Below, in pieces: positions 1-12,504 of a DNA stretch of 64,000 bases. A program made the position numbers and the translations under genes. The notes beneath the pieces were generated by a model that saw only the letters and a program-made list of their open reading frames with translations, was not told the origin of the DNA and ran no database searches. Origin of the DNA: Alisma plantago-aquatica (Eukaryota; Streptophyta; Magnoliopsida; Alismatales; Alismataceae). The stretch lies in assembly GCA_963693085.1 (NCBI GenBank), contig OY856410.1, forward strand, positions 882,061,335-882,125,334, written 5' to 3'. How positions within the stretch are numbered: position 1 is the stretch's first letter; every line of letters begins with the position of its first letter.

Positions 1-309
1 TACTAGGATGTTGGAGAATCAAATTTCTCAACTAGCTCTTGCCAATAAAAAAGCACCTTCAAATTCCTTGCATATATAGTTAGAGAAGAATCCAATGGAG
101 ACATTCACGTCGGCTACTTTGAGGAGTGGAGTTGATATAGGAGAATCTTATTCACCATCGAATACAATATTATATTAAGTTGTTGACTCCAATGTAGGCA
201 ATGATGTTGAAGCTCAAAGGAAGAAATTTGCACATGCTCCATGGGCTGATTCTTCAAGCAAGACAAATTTCATTTTTTCACAATACATTTGCACATTTCT
301 TGATGATGA
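1..309 (+). pseudogene. Gag C-terminal fragment of T3
   Basis: Plus-strand translation gives LENQISQLA near the left edge and then ATLRSG at about 110-135. The sequence between gag and protease in Athila/Tat elements typically reads LE.QI.QLA followed by A.TLRSGK. The reading frame carries in-frame stops, for example near 79 and 174. It resumes after the solo LTR at 2600-2695 with an acidic stretch and ends at the next insertion. It belongs to the capsid polyprotein. It is non-functional as it stands. Confidence 0.6.
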
Positions 310-314
310 GAAAA

Positions 315-2594
315 TGGCACGTCAGGCCAGAGGCATACACACTAGCCAACAAGGGGTGACTAGATGCAGTCCACAGGACTCGAACACACGAGATCTCTCA
401 AAATTTATATTAACCCTAACACATTCGATCACAATACCAAGTAGGTCACCCGCAAGCGCACAAAGTACTATTGTAGCATAGGTGAAGGGAAAGCATAGGG
501 GTCGATCCTCAGGGAGAAAAGGGGGCACTAGAGCTAGGTTAGTTTGACTGGGTTCCTACTGTGGAGACTAGGCTTAAGGGTTTAAAGGTAATTTGATTGT
601 TAAACTAGGTGAGCAAGAAAGTAATTAAAGGCGAGAATGAAATCTAAGTTATCCTTAAACTAGATTAAGACTAAGTATGCAAGAAAAGACTAAGCTAGGT
701 ATGAAAAGGCAATTTACACTAAGGTAGGCAAAAGAAAAGAACAAGAGTGAGTAAAGAGCTAAACTAGCAAGAACAAGGGGAAAACAGGGCAAGAAGCTAA
801 CGAAGCAGGAAAAGAGCTAACTAAACTAACACTAGCTAAGTAAGATGAAAACTAGGGTTTTAAAGCAATTAATGAAGGTGTGGGTTGTTTAGGGGATGCA
901 CTTATCACTTAATTTGGGGGGTGACATATGAACATTATGATTCCCTTTAGATTATCCAAACCAAACAACAAGCTAGAGTCTAATGAATTAACCTAAGCTA
1001 CTTACTGGCCATGGATATGCTAGGTTGTGTATAGGGGAACTAGTCCCTAACACTCCCCACTATGCTTGCAAGGCTCAATTGGGTTAGGGGTTAGGTTTAA
1101 TTCAATTAGAATCTAATCAAGTCTAGGTTTCTAGATTAGACATTCCTAAGGCAATTAGGGGCCGAGGGTAGTAATGGGGAGGTGAAATTAGGGTTTTGGA
1201 CCTCAATTCCCCCACATTCTAGCCTTAAGAAGGCTCCATGCTAATTGCACTAGAATTATCTAATCTAGCTACTTAGATCTCTCACTTAGGTTTAGGAAGA
1301 TTGATTAGGATGTAGGAAGATGGGAGGCAACCTAGGGATCCAAGAATTGGACCTAGGGGCAAATCCTAAAATTCACATATATAAGCAATTTCCTTAAATT
1401 CCTAGGTGATTTCACACACAAATCAACAAACAATTCATGGAGAATGAGATGCAAATAGAACATAATCATTAGCAAATAGAATTGCAAAGTTTACATGTCA
1501 TTTTCCCCCAACATGGCATCAAAGTAACATTTTACACCCCGAACAGCCCACCCAAGGGGCCTAGCTACTCATAACAAAGCAAAATACAAAAAGGAATGAG
1601 AAAGGGGTAGAAGAAGCCATGGATCTCAGTGTAGATGGAGCAATCCTCCTCTCCATCTGCTGCAAGACATCTTCCTCTCTCCTCCAAGGCACAAGGGTGT
1701 GGAATGAAGGGGATTATGGGTAGAAACTAGGATAAACTAGTGTTTTGGTGGTGGAAATGGTGAAATGGAGTGGAATGGAGGTGGAATGGATAAGGGGTGA
1801 AAATGGGGAGCTAGGAGGTGGTGGAAGGTAGCTAACCTCGACCTACAACCACCATCCCCCTATATATAGGTATGGGGGAAGCAATAGGTCAAGTAGGGGC
1901 AAAGTGGGAAATGTAGTGGAAAACATAGCTAGGTTTTGTGAGTAGCACGACCGTGGTGGATCACCATGGTCGTGGTGGGTAGGGGTGAGCATGGTCGTGG
2001 TGGGGTACAACGATCGTGTGAATTAAAATGTCAAATAACAGGTTGATGGCCATTTTTTTAATGAGACTGGCACGGTCGTGGTGGTCAACGCGGTCGTGGT
2101 GGGGTAAGGGTAGCATGGTCGTGCTGGGTAGCACGTCCGTGGTGAGCAAGGTGATGGTGGCCATGGTGCTGAGCCACACCCGTTCTTCAGTTATGTAGAA
2201 CGACTGTGCTAGGTGGCACAACCATGGTGGTTGTCCTTTGCATGACCATTCTTTGATGCACGGTCGTGGTGCTATCTGCTGTTGCACTTGGGCTTGATTC
2301 TTCATATTTCCTTGGACATCTTTGCTTTTATGGGTCTTTGGCCACTAGGGGTAGGTTGAGGGAGCATCAAACTTCACTTTGGGCCTCTCCAAGGGAAGAG
2401 AAACCCTAGGATCACTCCTTCTCTCTCTCTTCCATCAAACATAGTCCAAATGCCTGAAAAACATACAAATATTGTCCATAAGTGCATTTTACACAAATAT
2501 GCATATTGAGGGAAATAAAATGTAATCTAACATGTATAGATGTGATTGAAATGCAAAATGACACAAGATGAAGCCCTAAAATAGGGCTGAATCA
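315..2594 (-). mobile_element. Solo LTR of an Athila/Tat-like gypsy element
   Basis: The 2280-bp block starts TGGCACGTC and ends GCTGAATCA, that is TG...CA. It is flanked by the perfect 5-bp direct repeat GAAAA (310-314 and 2595-2599). The T3 sequence continues across it when it is removed. There is no internal region, so it is a solo LTR, presumably left by recombination between two LTRs. Minus orientation is inferred because U3-type repeats (1945-2290) and then a TATA-like stretch (near 1862) read in that order on the minus strand. A TCGATCC motif near 512 also occurs, modified, in the LTRs of U1. Confidence 0.8.
1860..2290 (-). promoter_or_regulatory. U3 motif array and TATA box of the solo LTR
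   Basis: Between about 1945 and 2290 variants of CACGACCGTGGTGG and GGTCGTGGTGGGG occur roughly ten times with irregular spacing. The core CACGACCGTG has inverted-repeat arms CACG/CGTG. On the minus strand the array lies upstream of a TATATATA stretch near 1862-1869. That is followed by a pyrimidine-rich leader. This is the order expected for an LTR promoter. Confidence 0.5.
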
Positions 2595-2599
2595 GAAAA

Positions 2600-2695
2600 G
2601 CATTCCCATATCAGATTATGATTACTTCGAAGAGGAGAATGTAGAGACCAACAATATTGATGTTCAAAAGACTATTCCTATTGCAAATCACAAGC
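2600..2695 (+). pseudogene. Continuation of the T3 gag-side coding remnant
   Basis: This short plus-strand stretch between the solo LTR and the next element translates as an acidic peptide containing DYDYFEEENVE. It continues the T3 sequence broken at 314. The following GTCAA (2696-2700) is the target-site duplication of the next insertion, and T3 resumes at 11254. Confidence 0.4.
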
Positions 2696-2700
2696 GTCAA

Positions 2701-5700
2701 TGTGATAACCCGAATTTTAGGGTTTAGATACCCCATATAGAAGTTGAAGACCATGAATGTTATGTACATATTTAATACCAAATTGACGAGTTAATTATTC
2801 AATTTTGGACTATTTTCACTTAAAAAAAGGGTGATCATAGATGCAATGAGTGATTATTAGATCTACTTGACTTCAAATACAATGGATAACTTCTTATTCA
2901 CTGACTTAGTGTATTTATGAAGTTAAGTATATAATCAAAGTATTCACCGATTCTGACAATTTATTGATGGTCAAGGAGGTTTGATAATAAAGTCAGTAAA
3001 TTGGTGTTGATGATTTTATAGTTTTTTGATGCATACTTGACTTCAATATCTTAATATGTGTACAAATTTGGAGTATATTAATTGAAGGGTGAACAAATAT
3101 TTGTTTTGGTCTCATATGATCATTGGTTAATGATATACAAAGGGAATCTATGTTTTAAATTTTAAGTGATTTGAGGTCGTAGCTAGAGAGATATTCAATT
3201 CAAAATTAAGGTTTACCATAAATAGTAGGCTTCAATTTTTTTCATGTTTGGCCCATTATGAACCAGTCGTCATGTTTCCTTTTCTTAGGAACATCGTATT
3301 AGCTACTAGCTAGGCCACACATACGACCATAGAAATCTGTTAGTCGAATTGAGAGGATATAGTATGGCTGTTAGACGAGTTCTACATAACATGACCTCAT
3401 CCTCCACCTCCGCAGTGAATGGATCATATAGGCTAAATCCCCAAAGAAATCCATGCAACAACTTACCCCAAATCTTGGATATGATTGGAAATTCTGAAGA
3501 CGACCCTAGTCTAGCGTTTCTGGTGGTAGGACTATGATCTTTTGCCTTCCTCCCCTCCGTCATCTCCATCAGCCACCACACCAGGACCCTCTCCACTCCA
3601 AGAATCCACCCAGCCTTAGCGCTCGAAGCTTTATGATGAGCTCGCCCCTCACACCTGGAAGGAGGAGCGACAACCAAAGTTGTTACTGGAGGTCGATGGC
3701 TCGATCATAGTCATGCCGGAGCTAGACCTAGTGATAGTGTTATCACACATCAGTAGAGCCACCACAACTCACTGATGTAGCAGGTGAGTGAGTCTCTATT
3801 TTGCAGAGCAAACAGAGTACCAAACACCATGCAGAGCATCTAGCCAACTACCGAGACCGGATTCAGTCACCCTCAACTATGTCCGGTAGCCAAATCGCCG
3901 GGAGGATCACGCTTCACAAATAACTATTGGAGAAGAAGACAGAGCAAGACCAATCAGTCATCAAGCATCCGCAATGCCCCTGACGACCATCTACAAGACC
4001 GTAGGAGATCACCGGATCTTCCTGATGCCTCATTTGGGCAAGGCAAGCGTGAGGTAGACAATCCCAAATCTGCATCGCCTTCCTCTACTACAGATCCAAG
4101 CTGGAGGTCTGTCAATCCATGGATCTCTCTTCAAGCGTGAGACTAGCCATCAAGGTGTGTGGACTCCTCATGGGCTCTTAGGTGCTGACATCAGAGGACG
4201 GCGAGGCCATGAAAGGCGTGATGTATCGCCGAAGCTGGGCATTGCGGCAACACTCCCACCCGTAGAGGCATGACCTATCAGGCTTGGAAACTCTCGCTTG
4301 AGTGAGAAAGAGATGAGCCAAGGATAGACCAAGACCAGAATCACAATCCAGCCGGTTCTTTTGGGCCAGCATGAACTGAAGGAAGAGTTGTGTGCCTTCC
4401 CCTTTAGAACAGTCCGACCACATCACCTACAAACTTGAGGCCACCATCCAGGTCATATGGAGGTTGAAAACCCTCACTGTCACTGCTCGAAATCAAGGAG
4501 GGATCCGTGCTGAACATAGGTGCAAGGGTTGAAGCTTTGGGAGTTCATCGCTGGCCCATCCCATGACGGCACAGCTCTGCCTCGCACACAGATCTGTGAG
4601 GGAGAAAATACGGAGCCGAACCGGGTTATCCAACCAGATAAACCGGTCGGTTCTCTCTTGACCTCACCAACAAGTGGGAGAACAAAAGTGTGCATGCCGT
4701 CCAATCTAAGGGCGCCACCTCAGGTGGTGGACCCTGTTGATTAGATTAATCAATTTTAAATCTCAAAAATACCAGTATTCTTAGAAATTACAATATAAAT
4801 ATCTCCCTTGGACTATAAATCCCCCAAAAATACCCTCTTCACTGTGAAACCTTTAGATTAGACTTCTGATGATTCATTTTTGAGGATTTTGATTTAGATG
4901 CTTTAAACCTAATACTAATTTTAGAAAATGGACAAATGATCAGGAAATTATGGACATAGAACCTGACCTAAATAATGACCTTTCGATCAGTATAAAAATA
5001 TTACATTCTAGTTAAGGTCAGTTTGAACATAGATTTAACCTAAACCCTAATTGGGACCTAAAACATCAGTAATAATGGTGAACATTGTATTAATGCTGAT
5101 TAATTTCTATTAATCAGGTGATGACCAAATTATATAGATGATCATGGATGTGATAAGAACCTCTAAACTCAGGTACGTGGATATAATTATATGACTAGAT
5201 TTGTTGGATGTTAAATATATGTACTTGCTTGCTTGTATTTGAAATACATTGTTGAATGTAGATGTATGTATATTGAAAATTTTCCACCTTGAACATAAAA
5301 GAACATAAATGAGGATAAATGAAATGTAGTTACTAGTGGTGCTCATTAAACTCCCTATTAGAGAGGGAAAGCTTTAATGTTGACTAGCACCTCCCTAGAG
5401 TACATGGTATACAGGGAGATCCCTAGAGTACAAGGTAAACGGGGAAGGGCCCTCCATTTATGTTTGTACTAAGTCCACCATAGTAATGCATATTCATTTT
5501 AAATGTGACTAATAACTTGAGATTACCTGATTCTACGTCTTAAATAACGTTTCATTTCTCTTTCTTCAATTTTGAGTATTTTATATGCCATCATAGTATA
5601 GCTTTTAATTCCACATACCAACTTTTATTGATGTTTTTGTTTCTCGTATTTTCTAGGTCCAGAGCTAGAATGGGATAAAGGATTAGGATGTGAGCAAGTT

Positions 5701-5976
5701 GTACAGGTTGTACCCATTATCTAAGATCCTAGATAGCATACATGTTCATAGATTGTAGAATTTTCATTCAATATGTAACTGTAAATCATTTTGTAATAAT
5801 TTATTTTCTAATATACATGTTGAAAGCTAAGGAATGTTATGGTGTTTGTTATATTGAATGTTCATGTATGCATATTATGCTTCCACATTTCTCTCTGATA
5901 TAATTGCTAACATTTTCGGATTTTGTCTTCTCATCTCCATGGGATTTTGAGAAGGTGAAAATATGGGGACGTTACA
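2701..5976 (+). repeat. 5' LTR of the non-autonomous element
   Basis: It begins TGTGATAACCC and ends GGGGACGTTACA, and it is repeated at 7954-11248. Possible core promoter: CTATAAAT at 4813-4820, conserved in the other LTR at 10065-10072. About 3340-4740 is clearly richer in G+C than its AT-rich flanks. Short open frames in this LTR (for example minus strand 3306-3677, 123 codons) recur in the other LTR simply because the LTRs are copies. They have no recognisable domain and are not called as genes. Confidence 0.88.
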
Positions 5977-5978
5977 GT

Positions 5979-5990
5979 TGGTATCAGAGC
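5979..5990 (+). other. Primer binding site, tRNA-iMet type
   Basis: TGGTATCAGAGC starts two bases after the 5' LTR end. It is the standard plant initiator-methionine tRNA complement used by many copia elements and chromoviruses. Confidence 0.85.
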
Positions 5991-7913
5991 ATGATGCTCA
6001 CCATGAAACATAAAAACTAAATTTCACCTTCCACATTAAACCCTAGAAACTTAGTAAGTTGTTCTATAGGAATAAGGTTTGACTTAGCCTCTAAAGAAGC
6101 TAGATGTTCGAGAACTAGGTTTAGACAAGTGTGAGAAACCCTTTCCATATAGAGCTCATATGTATTGGGTAGATACACTAGTCTACACCATGCTCTCACC
6201 ATTTCACTAGGTTACATGGCACCAGACTATCTTCTGTGTGTTGGACACTCGAGTTTTCTGGTTTAGTTTTGTTTCCCGATCGGCTCGCACCTCGACAGCT
6301 TTCTCTGACGCCTTCTTTCTCGGAGAAAAACTATATAATATTTTATTAGATATATGTAAATATAAAAATGTGTCCCTCACACAGGAGAGTAGTGGGTGTT
6401 CATGCAATCTAAATGAAAGGGAGTGGCATCAGTCTAGAAGAGAGAATAGATCTAGATTAGACGTCTAGAGCCTCATAAGGTTATGTGATACATAGATAGA
6501 CAAAATAAAGATGAAGGAAATAAGCATATAGAATCTTATCTAACTTTAATCCATGATGGTATAAGTTTCCTTATTAAGATTTGAGTTGTATATGAGTCGA
6601 ATCCTCTCTTAGAGGATCTATGCTAAGTCTTGATGATGAAAGTACATTCCCTTTTCCTACTTAAGATAAGCTAAGTTAAGATAGAGATGAGTGTGCATGA
6701 GCCTCAAGCTCTTATAAAAGGAGGATATCTAGGGGTAGGATGAGTTATGTGGTGAACTTCAGAGAGAGTAAGACCCACAGGGAGAAGGTCATAGGACCTA
6801 GCCTCCAATATATGAGATATGTGTTAAAAAAAGTCCTACACTATATTACTCTCGAGTGTTGAGTTGAGTCCTTATGCATGATTCAAATCTATATGTGAGA
6901 ATTGGGTAAAAGAAAAGGATGGGTAGATGACCCGTATGATAAAGTCAATCCTTTGGCTGAGTTAGGTCCTAGTTGGAGTGCCATATTTTGTGAATCTCAT
7001 CATTAGTTGCAAGTGAGGTAATATATGAACTCTAGTTATGAGAGTATGATGATTTGTGCAAAAGATACTCAACATACATGTTCTCCCTTATTCTTCACCT
7101 TCTTAATATACGATGATAGAAACCTCACTTGAGCTATATAGATTATTTATATACGAGGAGTCACTCATATAAGCTTGACCTATTCTATATCCCCCCTATC
7201 ATACATGTAGTACCCAAGATTGAAATCATGATAAGTTTGACTTTAAAATATTCTCTTCCCCTTCATATGAAACATAAAAGATATGATGTTGAGATCATGG
7301 GATAAACTTAGTATATTCTCTTTTTCCCTTCACATTATACATGCAAGACATAAAAAGTTGAACTCATGAACTTGATATAAAGATATTTTTGGATCATAGG
7401 ATATGTGATCAGATATATAGTTTGTAACTTTGATCCTTCTCAATGTATGATTCTAAGTTTGGTATGAATATCACACCATAGGGTGAAACCCTAATGGTCA
7501 AGCATGTTACTTAAGCCCTTCTTATGTAGAAAAATCCTAATATCAAGGATGAAGATAAATATCCTCTTATGCTGAAATCATTGTAAGATGTTGATCATAA
7601 AACATATTAATGATGTTAGATTTGAACAATCTGAATATCATGGCATATAAATGAATTCCTCCTAAACATTAAAAGTATGAACAAAACATGTACCCTTAGA
7701 GGTGATGTAACCCTAAGATATCATAATGTCATGTTATGGCTAAGACATTAAGTCATGCTTCCACATATATAAGGTGGGGTGGATACGCCCAAGAATCTAT
7801 AGACCCTAAGCTGACAACTTAGAGTGCATGCAACTATGGTGGTCTTAGAACCTAAGCAATGAAGATGTATATGAAGTTGAACTTTTTAATATCACCATGA
7901 TTGTGAAACTAGT
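5991..7913 (+). other. Non-coding interior of the 2701-11248 element
   Basis: There is no gag, protease, reverse transcriptase or integrase similarity in any frame. The longest open frames are under 80 codons and look random. The stretch is AT-rich and holds nothing else I can name. Confidence 0.6.
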
Positions 7914-7953
7914 TGAATTTTGAGGACAAAATTCATTTTTAAGGTGAGGTGAA
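7914..7953 (+). other. Pol C-terminus remnant and polypurine tract
   Basis: An NFEDK-like peptide is followed by the purine-rich run AAGGTGAGGTGAA directly before the 3' LTR start TGTGATAACCC. In Tekay/Del elements the end of pol sits just before such a tract. This supports descent from that lineage by loss of the coding interior. Confidence 0.55.
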
Positions 7954-10900
7954 TGTGATAACCCAAATTTTAGGGTTTAGATACCCCATATAGAAGTTGA
8001 AGACCATGAATGTTATGTACATATTTAGTACCAAATTGACGAGTTAATTATTCAATTTTTGACTATTTTCACTTAAAAAAGGGTGATCATAGATGCAATG
8101 AGTGATTATTACATCTATTTGACTTCAAATACAATGGATAGCTTCTTATTCACTGACTTAGTGTATTTATGAAGTTAAGTATATAATCAAAGTATTCACC
8201 AATTCCGATAATTTATTGATGGTCAAGGAGGTTTGATAATAAAGTCAGTAAACTGGTGTTGATCATGTTATAGGTTATTTGATGCATACTTGACTTCAAT
8301 ATCTTAATATGTGTACAAATTTTGAGTATCTTAATTGAAGGGTGAACAAATATTTGTTTTGGTCTCATATGATCATTGGTTAATGATATACAAAGGGAAT
8401 CTATGTTTTAAATTTTAAGTGATTTGAGGTCGTAGCTAGAGAGATATTCAATTCAAAATTAAGGTTTACCATAAATAGTAGGCTTTAATTTTTTTCATGT
8501 TTGGCCCATTATGAACCCGTCGTCATGTTTCCTTTTCTTAGGAACATCGTATTAGCTACTAGCTAGGCCACACATACGACCATAGAAATATGTTAGTCAA
8601 ATTGAGAGGATATAATATGGTTGTTAGACGAGTTCTACATAACCTAACCTCATCCTCCACCTCTGTAGTGAACGGATCATATAGGCTAACTCCCCAATGA
8701 AATCCATGCAACAACTTACCCCAAATCTTGGATCTGATTGGAGATTCTGAAGATGACCCTAGTCTAGCATTTCTGGTGGTAGGACTATGATCTTTTGCCT
8801 TCCTCCCCTCCGTCATCTCCATCAGCCACCACACCAAGACCCTCTCCACTCCAGGAATCCACCCAGCCTTAGCGCTCGAAGCTTTATGATGAGCTCGCCC
8901 CTCACACCTGGAAGGAGGAGCGACAACCAAAGCTACTACTGGAGGTCGGTTGCTCGATCATAGTCATGCCGGAGCTAGACCCAACGACAGTGTTATCACA
9001 CATCAGTAGAGCCACCACAACCCACCGATGTAGCAGGTGAGCGAGTCTCTGTTTTGTAGAGCAAATAGAGTACCAAACACCATGTGGAGCATCCAGCCAA
9101 CTACCGAGATCAGATCTAGTCACCCTCAACTATGTCCGGTAGCCAAATCTCCGGGAGGATTGCACTTCACAGATAACTATTAGAGAAGAAGACGGAGCAA
9201 GACCAATCGGTCATCAAGCATCCGCAATGCCCCTGACGACCACCTACAAGACTGTAGGAGATCACCAGATCTTCCTGATGCCTCGTTTGGGCAAGGAAAG
9301 CGTGAGGTAGACAATCCCGAATCTGAATCGCCCTCCTCTACCGTAGATCCAAGCTGGAGGTTTGTCAATCCATGGATCTCTCTTCAAGCGTGAGACTAGC
9401 CGTCAAGGTGTGTGGACTCCTCGTGGGCTCTTAGGTGCAGACATCGGAGGACGGTGAGGCCATGAAAGGCGTGATGTATCGCCGAAGATGGGCATTGCAA
9501 AAACGCTCCCACCCATAGAGGCGGGACCTATCAGGCTTGGAAACTCTCACTTGAGTGAGAAGGAGATGAGTCAAGGATAGACCGAGACCAGAATCACAAG
9601 CCAGCCAGTTCTTTTGGGCCAATGTGAACTGAAGGAAGAACTGCGTGCCTTCCCCTTTAGAACAGTCCGACCACATCACCTACAAACTCGAGGCCACCAT
9701 CCAGGTCATATGGAGGTTGAAAACCCTCACTGTCAGTGCTCAAACTCAAGGAGGGATCCATGCTGAACATAGGTGCAAGGGTTGAAGCTTTGGGAGTTCA
9801 TCGCTGGCCCATGCCGTGGCGGCGCAGCTCTGCCTCACACGCAGATCTGTGAGGGAGAAAATATAGAGCCGGACCGGGTTATCCAGCCAGCTAAACCGGT
9901 TAGTTCTCTCTTGACCTCACCAGCAAGTGGGAGAACACAGGAGTGCATGCCGTCCAATCTAAGGGTGCCACCTCAGGTGGTGGACCCTGTTGATTAGGTA
10001 AATCAATTTTAAATATAAAAATACTAGTATTCTTAGAAAATACATTATAAATAGCTCCCTTGGACTATAAATCCTCCAAAAATACCCATAGATTCAGAAA
10101 AATACCTTATTCACTGTGAAACCTTTAGATTAGACCTCTGATGATTCATTTTTGAGGATTTTGATTTAGATGCTTTAAACCTAATACTAATTTTAAAAAA
10201 TGGACAAATGATCAGGAAATTATGGACATAGAACCTGACCTAAATAATGACCTTTCGATCAGTATAAAAATATTACATACTAGTTAAGGTCAGTTTGAAC
10301 ATAGATTTAACCTAAACCCTAACTGGGACCTAAAACATCAGTAATAATGGTGAACATTGTATTAATGATGATTAATTTCTATTAATCAGGTGATGACCAG
10401 ATTATCTAGATGATGATGGATGTGATAATAACCTCTAAACTCAGGTACGTGGATATAATTATATGACTAGATTTTCTGGATGTTAAATATATGTACTTGC
10501 TTGCTTGTATTTGAAATACATTGTTGGATGTAGATGTATGTATATTGACAAATTTCCGCCTTGAACATAAAAGAACATAAATGAGGATAAATGAAATGTA
10601 GTTACTAGTGGTTCTCATTAAACTCCCTATTAGAGAGGGAAAGCTTTAATGTTGACTAGAACCTCCCTAGAGTACACGGTATATGGGGAGATCCCTAGAG
10701 TACAAGGTACACGGGGAAGGGCCCACCACTTATGTTTGTACTAAGTCCACCATAGTAATGCATATTCATTTTAAATGTGACTAATAATTTGAGACTACCT
10801 GATTCTCCGTCTTAAATAACCTTTCCTTTCTCTTTCTTCAATTTCGAGTATTTTATATGCCATCATGGTATAGCTTTTAATTCCATGTACCAACTTTTGT

Positions 10901-11248
10901 TGATGTTTTTGTTTCTTGTATTTTCTAGGTCCAGAGCTAGAATGGGATAAAGGATTAGGATGTGAGCAAGTTGTACAGGTTGTACCTATTGTCTAAGATC
11001 CTAGATAGCATACATGTTCATAGATTGTAGAATTTTCATTCAATATGTAATTGTAAATCATTTTGTAATAATTTATTTTCTAATATACATGTTGAAAGCT
11101 GAGGAATGTTATGGTGTTTGTTATATTGAATGTTCATGTATGCGTATTATGCTTCCGCATTGCTCTCTAATATAATTGCTAACGTTTTCGGATTTTGTCT
11201 TCTCATCTCCATGGGATTTTGAGAAGGTGAAAATCTGGGGACGTTACA
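7954..11248 (+). repeat. 3' LTR of the non-autonomous element
   Basis: It is the direct repeat of 2701-5976 with the same ends and is followed by the target-site duplication GTCAA. The G+C-richer block here is about 8590-9995. The TATA candidate is at 10065-10072. Confidence 0.88.
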
Positions 11249-11253
11249 GTCAA

Positions 11254-12504
11254 TCTTCGGGCCAAATAAAAGATATATTGACAAAGCGGCATAGATGCTT
11301 AGCAAAATAATTTCCAGCCTCAAATCAAAGAAATGGACCTCCATATCCATCATTCACCATAACAGGTAACCAATTGCAATCCTCTTAAGTTTTTTATATG
11401 CAGTGAGGGCACTGCAAATTTCAAGCTAAGGGGGAGAGCAACCGGCCAGTAGTGTAGTTTTATTTCCTTTTTTTAAGTTGTTGTTTCCAATTCTGCTCTT
11501 CTTGTGGAAAATCCAGTTTGATTTGAGACCCATCTTACGTATGTGGATTGAATTCCTATGCTTAACTTATTGTCCTCTTTTGATGAGAAATATCATGTGG
11601 AGAAATTGTAAAAGGCATGCATTAATGAAATGAAACCTTTCGGCCATCAACATGTGCTTAACTCTGATTTATGCTTCTAGCTTGAACATTCATCTTTTAC
11701 ATCCTTGATTGCTTAAAACATGTAATGGTTTCAATTAATGGTTTCAATTTTTGTGAGTAAATCAACTTTACAACATCATTTAGAATACGGGATGCCCTTG
11801 CTAAGCTCTCAGTGTATTTTCAACCACTCTTTCAATGAAAAATTTTCAAAACAAATGAATGAAATCTTGATAATGTTGCAATTTAGTAGACTCTCCTATG
11901 TTGTGGAAAAAATTTCAAAAAAAAAAAATCTTTTGGCTTATTTCACCCTCATACCCCATAAAAGATGGCTAAACCACCCACATATCATGCTAGCCTAGTG
12001 TAAGTCTGATCTGTCCATGATGGTTAGGTGGTATGTCTTATAAGAGGATAAAATACCCCAATCGACACTCCATGTGTGCATAAGCCTACATTAGCAGCCG
12101 AGTGCCAGAACTCATAATCCGTTGTCATATTATTTTTGGGAAAGAAGGAGAGTACAACTAAAATTGTTAATTTTAACTAAGATTCCATCATTTGTATCCT
12201 TAATAGTTGAGGGTTTGAGTTTCACAACCACTAATTGTTTGGCTTGGTCATCCAAGTTCTACTTAGTGTTGTTTAATTGATTGATTCATTTAATTGTGAC
12301 CGACCCTTTTGAACTAAAAATCTCTTTCTTGGGTGTTTAAGTTGAATTTATGGCTATGAGTGTAAACATGTTGATCATGGTTGGTTTGGTCTTATACACA
12401 TCTTTCATTTCATTTGATCTATGCATGAACTTAAAAATTCTTTCATTTGTGTTTCTATGCTCTTTTTGCTTGAGGAAAAGCAATGGTTTAAGCTTAGGGG
12501 GATT
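11254..12504 (+). other. T3 3' untranslated region with two polypurine motifs
   Basis: After the insertion T3 resumes. A motif GAGGGC...AAGCTAAGGGGGAG ends at 11436. A second, related motif TTGAGGA...TTTAAGCTTAGGGGGAT (about 12469-12504) ends directly at the LTR start. The second is the functional-position polypurine tract. The first is an internal copy about 1.06 kb upstream. Between them I see no gene. A frame at 11738-11998 has no recognisable domain. Confidence 0.6.

Larger units (their letters stand above)
2701..11248 (+). mobile_element. Large non-autonomous LTR element with 3.3-kb LTRs, Tekay/Del-like ends
   Basis: Two long direct repeats (2701-5976 and 7954-11248), both running from TGTGATAACCC to GACGTTACA, flank a 1977-bp interior. 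The duplication GTCAA is perfect (2696-2700 and 11249-11253). A tRNA-iMet-type primer binding site follows the 5' LTR. Just before the 3' LTR a peptide NFEDK resembles the pol C-terminus of Tekay/Del chromoviruses. No gag or pol domain is present, so the element would need proteins supplied in trans. I counted about 7 differences in the first 200 bases of the two LTRs, which makes it a fairly recent insertion. Confidence 0.88.

Noticed and set aside
3306..3677. A 123-codon minus-strand frame present in both copies (also 8559-8930)
   Set aside because: Both copies are LTRs of one element, so conservation is automatic; no domain is recognisable.
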